22,079 nucleotides of DNA from Bacteroidales bacterium UBA1219 (GTDB taxonomy: Bacteria > Bacteroidota > Bacteroidia > Bacteroidales > P3), in contig DBXF01000055.1 in the NCBI GenBank assembly GCA_002309295.1, positions 8,141-30,219 on the forward strand, read 5' to 3'. This document shows positions 1 to 8,087 of this stretch, in pieces. The position numbers and the translations under genes were made by a program. How positions within the stretch are numbered: position 1 is the first letter of the stretch; the number at the start of each line of letters is the position of its first letter. The notes beneath the pieces are model-generated. The model was not told where the DNA came from, searched no databases, and was given only the letters and a program-made list of their open reading frames with translations.

Positions 1-465
1 AACCACGTGTATCTCGGTGATACGCGAACTGTTAGCCTCAAAAGTATATTGCACCCACTCTCCTACTCCGTAGCCCGGCACGCCCTCTACCCACGGGGTG
101 TTGTACATCAGGTCGTGGAGGTTCTTCTCGTTGTAGTCGTTATTGCCCTGACTTTTCAGTCGGCTCGAAGCCGTGATTTTTATAGGACCGCCGTCGCCGC
201 AGTACCACGAGCAACCTTCGCCAACGATATCCCAGTAACTGCTGCGAGTCTCAGAGAAACCAAGTTTTGCCATGTTTTCCCAATCGGCATCGGTCATCTT
301 GTCGCCCTTCTTTTTAACGAATTTCTCGGCTTTGTCGAAATCCGCCGCACCTTTGTCGGTGAGGTAGATGTTCTTTCCTTTCGGATAAAGGTTTTTGATT
401 TCCTGTGCGTTGGCCGTCATCGTCAAAACGCAAAGGGCTATCGCTGCGATGGTCAGTTTCTTCAT
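1..465 (-). CDS. Secreted protein with NADase-type glycan-binding domain (5' part; runs off left edge)
   Basis: The frame is open for 155 codons from the ATG at 463-465 to the window edge, so only the N-terminal part is present. Residues 1-20 form a signal peptide (MKK, hydrophobic core, cleavage near ANA/QE). No lipobox Cys is visible, so it looks periplasmic or secreted. From about residue 75 there is an aromatic, Cys- and Gly-rich stretch (YWDIVGEGCSWYCGDGGP, then ASSRLKSQG, HDLMYNTPWVEGVPGYGVGE, RITEI). This is the pattern I associate with the discoidin-like NADase-type glycan-binding domain found in secreted Bacteroidota and Firmicutes proteins. A role in surface or glycan binding is inferred; what lies C-terminal is not visible. 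It is the next gene downstream of prfA on the same strand, beyond a strong terminator, so it probably has its own promoter, which I could not identify. Confidence 0.8.
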   Translation of the reverse strand, partial: MKKLTIAAIALCVLTMTANAQEIKNLYPKGKNIYLTDKGAADFDKAEKFVKKKGDKMTDADWENMAKLGFSETRSSYWDIVGEGCSWYCGDGGPIKITASSRLKSQGNNDYNEKNLHDLMYNTPWVEGVPGYGVGEWVQYTFEANSSRITEIHVV

Positions 466-552
466 AAAATTGGTATTTTTTTGATAATTATAAAAAGAAT
501 AACGGCGTGTCGGGTGTTTTATTGTGTTGTGATTTGCCATGCCGTACATAAC

Positions 553-581
553 AAAAAAAACGCACGTAAGTGCGTTTTTTT
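553..581 (-). terminator. Intrinsic terminator of prfA (bidirectional)
   Basis: A perfect 6-bp stem ACGCAC/GTGCGT with a GTAA loop is flanked by an A-run (553-560) on one side and a T-run (575-581) on the other, so it has a U-tail in both directions. On the minus strand it lies about 35 nt after the prfA stop, just beyond the heptamer array. Confidence 0.85.
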
Positions 582-582
582 A

Positions 583-617
583 ATTATCAATTGTCAATTA
601 TCAATTGTCAATTGTCA
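583..617. repeat. Heptamer tandem array ATTRTCA x5 at the prfA stop codon
   Basis: Five head-to-tail 7-bp units: ATTATCA, ATTGTCA, ATTATCA, ATTGTCA, ATTGTCA. On the minus (coding) strand the first unit supplies the prfA TGA stop, and each later unit again carries TGA. The array fills the space between the stop and the terminator. Confidence 0.9.
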
Positions 618-1685
618 ACCTACCGCTTCTTTCAGACGTTCGGCGTTTTCGGCCAGCTGCAGGGCGTCGATCAAATCCTGTATGTCGCCGTCCATAAAGG
701 CTGACAGGTTGTACATGGTGTAGTTGATGCGGTGGTCGGTAACGCGGCTCTGCGGGTAGTTGTAGGTGCGTATCTTGGCCGAGCGGTCGCCGGTGGATAC
801 CATGGTCTTGCGTTTCGACGACATCTCCTCGAGATATTTGTTGTACTCGCGTTCGAACAGTCGTGTACGCATCACCACAAGGGCTTTTTCCATGTTCTTT
901 ATCTGCGATTTCTGGTCCTGACACGACACTACTATGCCTGTGGGTATGTGGGTGAGTCGCACGGCGGAGTAGGTGGTATTCACCGACTGTCCTCCGGGAC
1001 CCGATGCGCAGAAAATCTCTTTCTTGATGTCCGACTGTTTCAGCTCCACGTCGAACTCCTCGGCTTCGGGCAGCACCACCACCGAGGCGGCGGAGGTATG
1101 CACACGGCCTTGTGTCTCTGTCTGTGGCACGCGCTGCACGCGGTGCACTCCCGATTCGTATTTCATCACGCCGTACACGCCGTCGCCTATCACGTTGAAA
1201 ACTATTTCCTTATATCCGCCTGCGGTGCCTTCAGTGTAGTCCACCACTTCGATTTTCCAGTTGCGTTTCTCGCAGTATCGCACGTACATGCGATAGAGGT
1301 CGCCGGCAAAGATGCTGGCTTCGTCGCCGCCTGTGCCGCCACGTATCTCGAACACGGCGTTTTTGTGGTCCTGCGGGTCGGCGGGGATGAGCATCAGACG
1401 GATGTCTTCCTCCAGCTTGTCGCGTTTCTCGGTGTAGGATGCCAGTTCCTCCTTGGCCATGTTGCGGAATTCCTCGTCTTTCTCGTTGCTGAGGATGTCC
1501 TTGCAGTTGGCTATGTTGCCGATGATGTCCTTGTATTCCTTGTAGGCCTCGATGACGGGCTGCAGGTCCTTGTAGTCCTTCGAAAGTTTCACAAAACGTT
1601 TCATGTCCGACATTATGTTCGGATCGTTGATTTCTTTCTCAAGCTCTAAATAACGGGCGTTTATGGCTTCTAATTTGTCTAACAT
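615..1685 (-). CDS. prfA: Peptide chain release factor 1 (RF1)
   Basis: RF1 reads UAA and UAG stop codons in the ribosomal A site and triggers hydrolysis of peptidyl-tRNA. The 356-residue product has the expected family length. It shows the coiled N-terminal domain, the VHRVQRVPQTETQGRVHTSAA region containing the PxT-type codon-recognition tripeptide (rather than SPF of RF2), the catalytic GGQ loop (GPGGQSVNTTYSAVRLTH) and the C-terminal DHR region (RVTDHRINYT). The frame stays open upstream to an ATG at 1727, but the promoter element TATCTTTG (1705-1712) lies inside that extension. The start is therefore set at the ATG of MLDKLEAIN, leaving only a short leader. The gene ends in a heptamer array and terminator. 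Confidence 0.95.
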   Translation of the reverse strand: MLDKLEAINARYLELEKEINDPNIMSDMKRFVKLSKDYKDLQPVIEAYKEYKDIIGNIANCKDILSNEKDEEFRNMAKEELASYTEKRDKLEEDIRLMLIPADPQDHKNAVFEIRGGTGGDEASIFAGDLYRMYVRYCEKRNWKIEVVDYTEGTAGGYKEIVFNVIGDGVYGVMKYESGVHRVQRVPQTETQGRVHTSAASVVVLPEAEEFDVELKQSDIKKEIFCASGPGGQSVNTTYSAVRLTHIPTGIVVSCQDQKSQIKNMEKALVVMRTRLFEREYNKYLEEMSSKRKTMVSTGDRSAKIRTYNYPQSRVTDHRINYTMYNLSAFMDGDIQDLIDALQLAENAERLKEAVG

Positions 1686-1704
1686 TGTGTCTGAATTTGG
1701 TTTG

Positions 1705-1712
1705 CAAAGATA
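1705..1712 (-). promoter_or_regulatory. Bacteroidota -7 promoter element of prfA
   Basis: On the minus strand the bases read TATCTTTG, an exact TAnnTTTG match, about 20 nt upstream of the prfA ATG. The -33 region is occupied by a CTTCAGA heptamer repeat and has no clean TTTG. Confidence 0.75.
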
Positions 1713-1728
1713 CGATTTTTTTTCCAAC

Positions 1729-1751
1729 TCTGAAGTCTGAAGTCTGAAGTC
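1729..1751. repeat. Heptamer tandem array TCTGAAG x3.3 upstream of prfA
   Basis: Three exact TCTGAAG units followed by TC. The array sits over the expected -33 region of the prfA promoter and downstream of the terminator of the M6 protease gene. Confidence 0.9.
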
Positions 1752-1854
1752 GTAGTGGCTGTTCTGAATTGTTGTCTGATAATTAACGAGTTATGGTTGA
1801 GTGTGCAGCGACGTTTGGGTCTGTTTGTAGTTGTTAGTTTTATACTTTTTGCAA

Positions 1855-1885
1855 TAAAAAACGGGAAACCTGTGTGGTTTCCCGT
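1855..1885 (-). terminator. Intrinsic terminator of the M6 metalloprotease gene
   Basis: A perfect 10-bp stem ACGGGAAACC/GGTTTCCCGT with a 5-nt loop, followed on the minus strand by a TTTTT tail. It begins 25 nt after the stop codon of the protease gene. The remaining spacer to prfA (1752-1854) shows nothing else recognisable. Confidence 0.9.
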
Positions 1886-1909
1886 TAAAACTTGTATTAT
1901 CGGATTTTC

Positions 1910-4531
1910 TTATTTGACAATCAACTGGCGAGTTTTTTCGTTGTTGCCTGCGCGGAGACGAACCACATACACACCTGCTTTCCAGTCAGATGTTGCGATG
2001 GAAGCGTTTTGGTGAGCGTTTACTTCGCCTTTAATCAGGCAACGTCCCATAAGGTCGTACACTTCGTAGCCGATGTTCTCGTTGCTGTTGAGTGCCGAAA
2101 TATTTACTACGTTGCTTGCGGGGTTGGGATAGATATTCACGTCGAAGTCCTCGGCAATGGCGGTGTTGATGCCCACAGAGCCTTGTGCAAAGGTAACGTT
2201 ATCTATGCCAATGCCACGACCGAAGTGTGCGGTGCCCACAAAGGCCACTTGCAGGAACGGAGCGCTTGGCAGGTTCAGCGATTCCTCGCGCCAAGCAGTA
2301 ATGCTGGAATTGTATATTGCCAAGGTTGTCCAGTCGTCGGCAAGGGAAGTGCGGTATTTAACTTCAAGTACGTCCTGATAAGTGAGACGTTTCTGGTTTC
2401 TTATCCAGAAGGAGATGTGTGCGGGACTAACTGTCGAAGTGTTCACCGGAGCTGTGGCCAAAATAGCTTGGTTGTTGTCGTAAGTCTGGTCAGTGGCGGC
2501 ACAGAACATGCAGTTTGTCGGACTGTATGGAGCGTAGGCGTTGTTGTTGCCGTAAGCCACGCGCCATTGATAGTTGTTGGAGGTGCATTCCGAAGTCCAG
2601 TAGGCGGGCAAATTGTTGCTGTCGGCATCGAAGTTCTCGGTATGTGGCAGGGCATAGGCTTCCTGAGGTGTTGTTGCCGAGGCTTCCACACCCGAAGTCC
2701 ATGTGCCGTTGTCGTTAAGCGAGTAAATTTTGTATTTGCAGAGAGTGTTAGGATTAAGACCAGTGTGTACGAAAGATGTGTTGTAGCCTTGGTAAATCAC
2801 CGTGCCGCCACCGGTAACTGCATCGCCGTTTGTGTACGTATCGCCTTGAGGTGTCCCGAACACTCCGTTGGCTGAATAAACGAGAAGTACTTTTTTGTAG
2901 TCCCAAAGTCCCCACGTCAGTTTTATGGAATGAGCGGTGGCCGGAGAAGCCATAAAGGAGCCCGGGTTTATGTCGGCACCCATAAAGGTGAAACATACTG
3001 TTTTGTTGCGTGTTACACGTGTTATGTTGGTCAAAGGCTTGTCGGTGTTGTTTCCAGCCCACGATTTCTGCGACGGTGTTGTGTTGTCGGTAAAGGCGTT
3101 GCGATAAGCTCCAAACGGGCAAGAGCCACTTTCCACCGTTCCGTAAGATGCCACGGAACCCGTGGGTATGGCGTTGCTGTTCACTGATGTAACCACGTAG
3201 AATTTTTGTGGGTGTGTTATGTTTACATTGTATCCTGGAACTCCGTTGCCATGGGCACGATAGATGAGCAGTCCGTAACCGGGAATGCTTGCGTCGAATT
3301 TGTGGTTCTGACGGTTTTCGAGAAGGAAATATTCGTTGCGTGTTGTTGTTTCTACACGTAGAAAGTCGGGGTGTGTCTCGGCGTCGAGCATTACTATTGC
3401 TTCGGGCGAAGAGATTGTACGAGGTGTTGCCCAGTGGTAGATATAGCATTTTGTGTAGGGGTTGTGGTGGGCGGGGGTGGCTCCGTTGCCGTTCCAGCTG
3501 CCGCTTGCCATAATGTCCCAAGTACCGGTACCGGGGTATTTTCCGCCGGAGCTCTCGTAGTCGGTGTCGTAGAAGTCGGGAGCGCCGAACACATGTCCCA
3601 GTTCGTGGCATATCACGCCGATGTTAGTTATCGAAGAGCCGGAATTGCTGCGCAGTTCGGGGGAGCAGGAGTAGTCGCGAAGCTGTCTTCCGTCTACTGC
3701 ACAAGCGGTGAGCAGGGTGCCACGGTGCGACCAGATGCAGTCGGCTCCGCCGCTCGATTCCTCGCCGTAGCCGGCAAAGAAAATATGTACGCCGTCGACG
3801 TAGCCGTCGTTGTCGTTGTCGAATTGCGAAAAGTCGACGCTGTCGTTGGCAAGTGTTATGGCGTCGCGCGCAAACTGCTGCGAGTTTCCGTTGCTGTTGT
3901 TGCCGTAGTAGGCAATGGTCCGGGGCAGCTGCACGGGGCCTATTACCACGAATTCCAACTGCATCTTGCCGTAGGAGTTTTCGTTGTAAAAACTGCGTAC
4001 GCTGTTAGAATTGCTGCCGCTCATCTGGTTGAGCAGGGTGTTGAACTGTGCTTTGGTCTTTTGGAAGGCTCTGTTGCTGAAAGAGGCGAGAATCACGGGG
4101 AATTTTACCGTTCCCAAAGTGGCGGCCTTTTCGTATGACTTGTCGTTGCATTCGTTTAACATCTTCCATAGCTGAAGCATGGTCTTTACTTGCGAGTCGC
4201 TGTAGAACAGACGTTTGGGAGTCTGTGCAAGGAAAGCTTCCACCTCGGCGCTGCGGGCTGCAATGTCAGTGGCGATGTATTGCGAAGGCACCATGTCGCC
4301 GTTTTCGTCCTTGGTGGCATAGCAGAAATAACCTTCGTCGTTGTAAATCAATGAGTAGCCGTCTTCAGTCTCGGCCCATTTGATACGTTCGTCGCCTTTC
4401 ATCGTAAGGGTGAGAACGGTGGTTTTGTCGGGTTGTACGAATCTCATGGGGTAGGGGTAAGCGGTAACGGCTTTGGCCATGTCGATGACGCTGAAAAGAG
4501 CAATCATCAGTATCAATACAGTTTTCTTCAT
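1910..4531 (-). CDS. Secreted M6-family metalloprotease with T9SS sorting domain
   Basis: An 873-residue exported zinc protease. Residues 1-22 are a signal peptide. Residues about 25-130 form the N-terminal region typical of M6 (immune-inhibitor-A-like) peptidases in Bacteroidota. The catalytic domain has the zinc motif HELGHVFGAPD at 309-319 and a Met-turn-like DIMASG near 339-344. A fibronectin-III-like stretch (about 525-620) is followed by a choice-of-anchor-J/cleaved-adhesin-type jelly roll (about 625-785; HTENFDAD at the start, GIGIDNVTF at the end), as also seen in gingipain-type proteins. The last 75 residues, beginning YPNPASN and ending QLIVK, form a type A T9SS C-terminal sorting domain. 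The protein should therefore cross the outer membrane through the Por system and be anchored or released. It starts 61 bp after the transglutaminase-like gene, so co-transcription with the upstream operon is possible. Substrates are unknown. Confidence 0.92.
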   Translation of the reverse strand: MKKTVLILMIALFSVIDMAKAVTAYPYPMRFVQPDKTTVLTLTMKGDERIKWAETEDGYSLIYNDEGYFCYATKDENGDMVPSQYIATDIAARSAEVEAFLAQTPKRLFYSDSQVKTMLQLWKMLNECNDKSYEKAATLGTVKFPVILASFSNRAFQKTKAQFNTLLNQMSGSNSNSVRSFYNENSYGKMQLEFVVIGPVQLPRTIAYYGNNSNGNSQQFARDAITLANDSVDFSQFDNDNDGYVDGVHIFFAGYGEESSGGADCIWSHRGTLLTACAVDGRQLRDYSCSPELRSNSGSSITNIGVICHELGHVFGAPDFYDTDYESSGGKYPGTGTWDIMASGSWNGNGATPAHHNPYTKCYIYHWATPRTISSPEAIVMLDAETHPDFLRVETTTRNEYFLLENRQNHKFDASIPGYGLLIYRAHGNGVPGYNVNITHPQKFYVVTSVNSNAIPTGSVASYGTVESGSCPFGAYRNAFTDNTTPSQKSWAGNNTDKPLTNITRVTRNKTVCFTFMGADINPGSFMASPATAHSIKLTWGLWDYKKVLLVYSANGVFGTPQGDTYTNGDAVTGGGTVIYQGYNTSFVHTGLNPNTLCKYKIYSLNDNGTWTSGVEASATTPQEAYALPHTENFDADSNNLPAYWTSECTSNNYQWRVAYGNNNAYAPYSPTNCMFCAATDQTYDNNQAILATAPVNTSTVSPAHISFWIRNQKRLTYQDVLEVKYRTSLADDWTTLAIYNSSITAWREESLNLPSAPFLQVAFVGTAHFGRGIGIDNVTFAQGSVGINTAIAEDFDVNIYPNPASNVVNISALNSNENIGYEVYDLMGRCLIKGEVNAHQNASIATSDWKAGVYVVRLRAGNNEKTRQLIVK

Positions 4532-4592
4532 AAAATGAATGTTTTGTGGTTATAGATATTTTGTAACCTTGTTTGTTTTATTATTACGTTTG

Positions 4593-5846
4593 TTATTTAA
4601 TTAATTCTATTTCTCTAACTATGGGTTGTACTTTTTCTCGCAATTCGTTGATATCCAGCATGGAATAGGTGGTTTTCTGAGGGTCGTTGTAGAGGTTTTT
4701 GTTTTTGTTGAAACGTTCGATGTCGTAGTTTGTGGCAATGCGGAAACTTTCGCGCGAAATGCTTTCCTTTACTCTGCGTGCCGACATAAGGCCGCTGTTG
4801 TATTTCTGCAGCTCGTTGTTTTTCATATATTTGCGGTATCTCGACAGCTGTCGTGATATTTGGTCGCGGTCGCCGTTGTCATTTATAGCGGAGAGGTTTA
4901 TGTTGCCGGCGATGGTGGTCTCGAGCAGAGCCATTTTTTTGTTTTTCTTGTCTTTGTAATAGCCCAGATATGCGTGCTTGGGCTCGATGAAAATAACGGT
5001 GTGTATGCCGATTTTCTTAAGTATTGATGCAATGAAAACGCAGGCGTCAATGCAGTTGGCCTGTTTGTTCTTGTACACCTCGTCCAAAAAACGGATGTAT
5101 TGTGTGTTCACTTTTTTCGACGAACGGCTGGTGTTGGTTATAGAGCTGTAGTGTATGCCTTTGGTTTGCAGGTAGTACCAGATGGCGAACACCTGCTCGT
5201 TTACGTAGTCTTCGTTTACCTGGTAGCCGGTAAAGCGGTCCACAATGCCCTGCTGGAGTATTTCTTGCAGTATTTTGTCGAGGTAGGGATGTTCCTCGTT
5301 TACGTATGCTGCAAAGAGCCAGCGGTAGTCGATGTAGTTGTTGGCGGAATCCCTCAATCCGAGCAGACATTCGTTCACGCCACGGTAGTTCAGACGCATG
5401 TTTTTAACGTCCACTTCCTCGTCGTTTATGTAGCAGGTGAAAGTGAGGTCCACCATTCCTGGCTGTTTCAGTACTGCCAGCTTGTCGTATTTCCATTTGA
5501 TGAGCGGGGATATTTTGTAGCGTGTGTTGGCGTCTTCGAGGGTTATCTGTATTGTGGTGTTGTAGTTAATCTTCGACGAATCGAGCACTATGCGTACCAC
5601 GGAGTTGCGTTTTGGCGATGTTATGCCTATGGTGAAGAGATCCGACTCCGTTTTGCCGTTGTAGTTGGCCATTCCGAGGATGAACGAGGGGTAGAGGGTG
5701 TTGTCGAGGCTGCTGTTGTACACCACATCGAACTGCACTTGGTTGGGGTCGAAAGACGATTTTTTCTTTATCGGCCCGGCACAGGTGGCCAATGCCAAAA
5801 TTGATATGGCGGCTACGACTGTAGTTATTGCTCTGTTCGGATTCAT
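4593..5846 (-). CDS. Transglutaminase-like lipoprotein
   Basis: A 417-residue exported protein with a hydrophobic N-terminus ending ALATC, so Cys22 is the likely lipidated residue; Thr at -1 makes the lipobox slightly atypical. Residues about 35-170 are beta-rich and unassigned. Residues about 205-315 match a transglutaminase/protease-like fold: NKQANCIDACVFIASILKK places the nucleophile at Cys265 in a helix, EPKHAYLGYY gives His291, and LLETT gives Glu309 as a possible third triad member. Bacterial proteins of this type are usually proteases or peptidases rather than cross-linking enzymes, and the activity here is inferred. It is the last gene of the tight group DUF4810-like / DUF799-like / ruvC / this gene, 20 bp after ruvC. 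Confidence 0.78.
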   Translation of the reverse strand: MNPNRAITTVVAAISILALATCAGPIKKKSSFDPNQVQFDVVYNSSLDNTLYPSFILGMANYNGKTESDLFTIGITSPKRNSVVRIVLDSSKINYNTTIQITLEDANTRYKISPLIKWKYDKLAVLKQPGMVDLTFTCYINDEEVDVKNMRLNYRGVNECLLGLRDSANNYIDYRWLFAAYVNEEHPYLDKILQEILQQGIVDRFTGYQVNEDYVNEQVFAIWYYLQTKGIHYSSITNTSRSSKKVNTQYIRFLDEVYKNKQANCIDACVFIASILKKIGIHTVIFIEPKHAYLGYYKDKKNKKMALLETTIAGNINLSAINDNGDRDQISRQLSRYRKYMKNNELQKYNSGLMSARRVKESISRESFRIATNYDIERFNKNKNLYNDPQKTTYSMLDINELREKVQPIVREIELIK

Positions 5847-5866
5847 TGTTATATATTATATGTGTG

Positions 5867-6439
5867 CTAAAATTTTTTTACTCTCGATTGATTTTCGCTT
5901 ATGAAAGCAGCCCACGACGAGCCTTTCCTTGTCTTTGTCTTTGCCACGGCTTGCGGTATGCTGTCGTTGTGGTTTAGGAAATGGCAATAGGCCACGGCGA
6001 GGGCGTCGGTGGCGTCGAGGTGGTCGGGGAGGGTGGCGAAGTTCAGAAGTCTTTGCAGCATGGCGGCCACCTGCTCTTTGGAGGCGGCTCCGTTGCCGGT
6101 AACCGACTGTTTCACACGTCGGGGTTCGTATTCGCAGAAAGGTATGTCGTTGGCAAGAGCTGCGGCGATGGCCACGCCCTGCGCGCGTCCCAGCTTGAGC
6201 ATCGACTGCACGTTTTTGCCGTAGAAAGGCGCTTCGATGGCCAGATATTCAGGGTGGTGGGTGTCGATAAGCTCGCGGGTGGCTTCGAAAATCTTTTTTA
6301 TACGTTGTTCGTGGCTGGCTATCTTCTGCACGTTGAGCACGTCCATGGTTACGAGGCTGGCTTTGTTGCCATCCACGCTCAGCAGCGCGTATCCCATGAG
6401 ACGGGTGCCTGGGTCGATGCCTAAGATGATGTGTGCCAC
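5867..6439 (-). CDS. ruvC: Crossover junction endodeoxyribonuclease RuvC
   Basis: RuvC is the dimeric resolvase that cuts Holliday junctions after RuvAB branch migration. The 190-residue product carries all acidic active-site positions of the RNase-H-like fold: Asp9 in GIDPGT, Glu69 in AIEAPF, and Asp142/Asp145 in HLDATDALAVAYCH. It also has the family stretch KNVQSMLKLGRAQG. The initiation codon is GTG (6437-6439): an in-frame TAA six codons upstream leaves no ATG alternative. It lies between two lipoprotein genes, 15 bp after one and 20 bp before the other, so a DNA-repair gene is embedded in an envelope-protein operon. Confidence 0.95.
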   Translation of the reverse strand: MAHIILGIDPGTRLMGYALLSVDGNKASLVTMDVLNVQKIASHEQRIKKIFEATRELIDTHHPEYLAIEAPFYGKNVQSMLKLGRAQGVAIAAALANDIPFCEYEPRRVKQSVTGNGAASKEQVAAMLQRLLNFATLPDHLDATDALAVAYCHFLNHNDSIPQAVAKTKTRKGSSWAAFISENQSRVKKF

Positions 6440-6454
6440 GATGTTATCTCTTTT

Positions 6455-7246
6455 TTAAAGGTCGAAACACTCTTTTTCGTACTCTTCGAGTTCCATGGTG
6501 GCGAAGTTGATGATGTTCTCTTCGTCAAGAAGATAGTCGAAACATTCGGGGTTGGCCACGTTGTAGATATCCTGTTCGAATTTTTTGTGCTTGGCTCCGG
6601 CTGGCATGTTTTTAAGCACGTATGCGCTTACACATTCCAAAATTCTGGCACGTTGTGTGGAGCCGTTGTCGGTGCCAAATTCGTCGGCAAAGTCCCAGTC
6701 GGCCACGCTCATCTGCGGGTCGCGTTTGGAGTCGAGTATCACCACTTTGTGAGCCTTGACGTTGTAGTTCATCAGATTCTTGGCTGTCTTGGTGGATTTC
6801 AGAGTGTAGTTGAGGTACACAATCCATTCGCCGTTTTCTTCAACCCATCGGTTGATGGTGACAAATAGTATGGCGTCGATGCCGTATTTCGTGTTGTAGT
6901 CTTTGAGGTCGTGGGAGAATTTCAGGTCTTCGGTCGACGCTGTCTCGACACGAGCTATCTCCTTGGCAGCAAGCGGTCCGATGACGTAGTAACCCTTGCG
7001 AATGACGGGAGCCTGCAAGGTCTGGTACATGTATGCGTGGGCGGTGTTCACCTCGCGGTTGAAAACGAGGTCGTCGGCATATACCACTTTTTTGCGTTCA
7101 ATCTTGTCGATTATCGGGGCTATGTATATCACCGCCGGCTTTTCTTTGTAAAGGTTTTCGTAGCGTGTAACTTTCTTTTCGGTCTTGCAGCCGATGGTTA
7201 CAAATATCACTGTTGCTATGAATATGTATGCTGATATTTTTTTCAT
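6455..7246 (-). CDS. DUF799/GNA1162-like lipoprotein
   Basis: A 263-residue lipoprotein with signal peptide MKKISAYIFIATVIFVTIGC and lipidated Cys20. The mature part (PAVIYIAPIIDK, then a helix-strand pattern with YYVIGPLAAKE, KYGIDAILFVTINRW, ILDSKRDP) fits the DUF799/GNA1162 family. Members of that family are outer-membrane-associated lipoproteins, usually encoded with a CsgG-like pore protein and a DUF4810 lipoprotein. The start is the ATG at 7244-7246 because the signal peptide begins there; the open frame upstream has no lipoprotein features. It lies 13 bp downstream of a DUF4810-like gene, which supports the assignment. No CsgG-like gene is in the window. Confidence 0.82.
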   Translation of the reverse strand: MKKISAYIFIATVIFVTIGCKTEKKVTRYENLYKEKPAVIYIAPIIDKIERKKVVYADDLVFNREVNTAHAYMYQTLQAPVIRKGYYVIGPLAAKEIARVETASTEDLKFSHDLKDYNTKYGIDAILFVTINRWVEENGEWIVYLNYTLKSTKTAKNLMNYNVKAHKVVILDSKRDPQMSVADWDFADEFGTDNGSTQRARILECVSAYVLKNMPAGAKHKKFEQDIYNVANPECFDYLLDEENIINFATMELEEYEKECFDL

Positions 7247-7259
7247 CGTTCTGTCCTTT

Positions 7260-8087
7260 CTATTTAGTTGTGGTGTTGGTGGTGTCGGAAACGGCATTGC
7301 TCTTGTTCTGGCTTTGCAGACGTTTCTGTTCGCGTTCAAGTCTCAGTTGTTCGCGTTTCTGTTCGCGTTCGTTGGCCTGTTGTTTTTTCTGGGCTTTGCG
7401 GTCCTTGGCGGCTTGTTTGCGCTGTTGGTCGCGTTCTTTCTGAGCGGCTTTCTTTTGTGCCTCGCGTTCTTTCTGCGATGCTTTTTTCTGGCTGTCGCGT
7501 TCGTCCCTCATCTGCTCGCGTTCTTTCTGTTTGGCTTTGCGAGCGGCTTTTTTCTCTTTTTCTTTGGCTTTGCGGGCGGCTTTCTTTTCTTTTTGCTGCT
7601 GCTTGTATTCTTTGGAGCCCTTCGGATAGCGCACTTTTTCAAATTCGAAGTCGTTGCCGAGGGCTTCTTTCATTGCCTTGTCGCGGTCTATGCTGTCCTG
7701 AATACGCTGTTTGGCCACACGTTCGCGTCCGGCAGCGGAGGTCATGTGTTCTTTCAGGAACATTACATACTGCTTCGATTCGGGATAGGCAGCCATCTCT
7801 TTGTCGAAGAAAGTGTCGGCCTCGTCGAAACGCATGGCGAGGGCCAGCGATACGGCGTAGTCGGCATAGATGCCCGATTTCACGGAATCGCGTTTGCCCA
7901 CCTTCTCTATGGTGTTTCTGTAGTCATCCGAAAGGTGGATGAGTGTGGAATCGTTGGGCGTAAGGGTGTAGTCCAGCATCAAGCGTGGGTCTTGTATGAG
8001 GCTTTTCTGTTGCGAACAGCTCCATATCACGCCCAAAAAGCACAGCGCAAGTGCGGTTGTGGACAGTCGAATGATGTTTTTGCTCAT
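7260..8087 (-). CDS. DUF4810-like lipoprotein with long charged helical tail
   Basis: A 275-residue protein. The frame continues upstream to a TTG at 8111, but the ATG at 8085-8087 is preceded by an A-rich tract (CTCAAAGAAA) and starts a normal lipoprotein signal (MSKNIIRL, hydrophobic core, SC; Cys24). Residues about 35-115 resemble DUF4810: GIYADYAVSLALAMRFDEADTFF then KEMAAYPESKQYVMFLKEHM, a helical TPR-like repeat unit. From about residue 160 to 260 the chain is almost entirely Lys, Arg, Glu, Gln and Ala, in near-repeated blocks such as KEKKAARKAK and REAQKKAAQKERDQQRKQ. This predicts a single charged helix or coiled coil of about 100 residues, which is not part of ordinary DUF4810 proteins as I know them. 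It is the first gene of the minus-strand operon, and two promoter-like elements lie upstream. Confidence 0.75.
   Translation of the reverse strand: MSKNIIRLSTTALALCFLGVIWSCSQQKSLIQDPRLMLDYTLTPNDSTLIHLSDDYRNTIEKVGKRDSVKSGIYADYAVSLALAMRFDEADTFFDKEMAAYPESKQYVMFLKEHMTSAAGRERVAKQRIQDSIDRDKAMKEALGNDFEFEKVRYPKGSKEYKQQQKEKKAARKAKEKEKKAARKAKQKEREQMRDERDSQKKASQKEREAQKKAAQKERDQQRKQAAKDRKAQKKQQANEREQKREQLRLEREQKRLQSQNKSNAVSDTTNTTTK

Noticed and set aside
732..1649. 305-codon open frame on the plus strand
   Set aside because: Antisense to prfA; low-complexity His/Val-rich translation with no start context or motif.
1686..1727. Upstream ATG extension of prfA
   Set aside because: The extension contains the promoter element TATCTTTG and has no RF1 homology; the start at 1685 gives the normal length.
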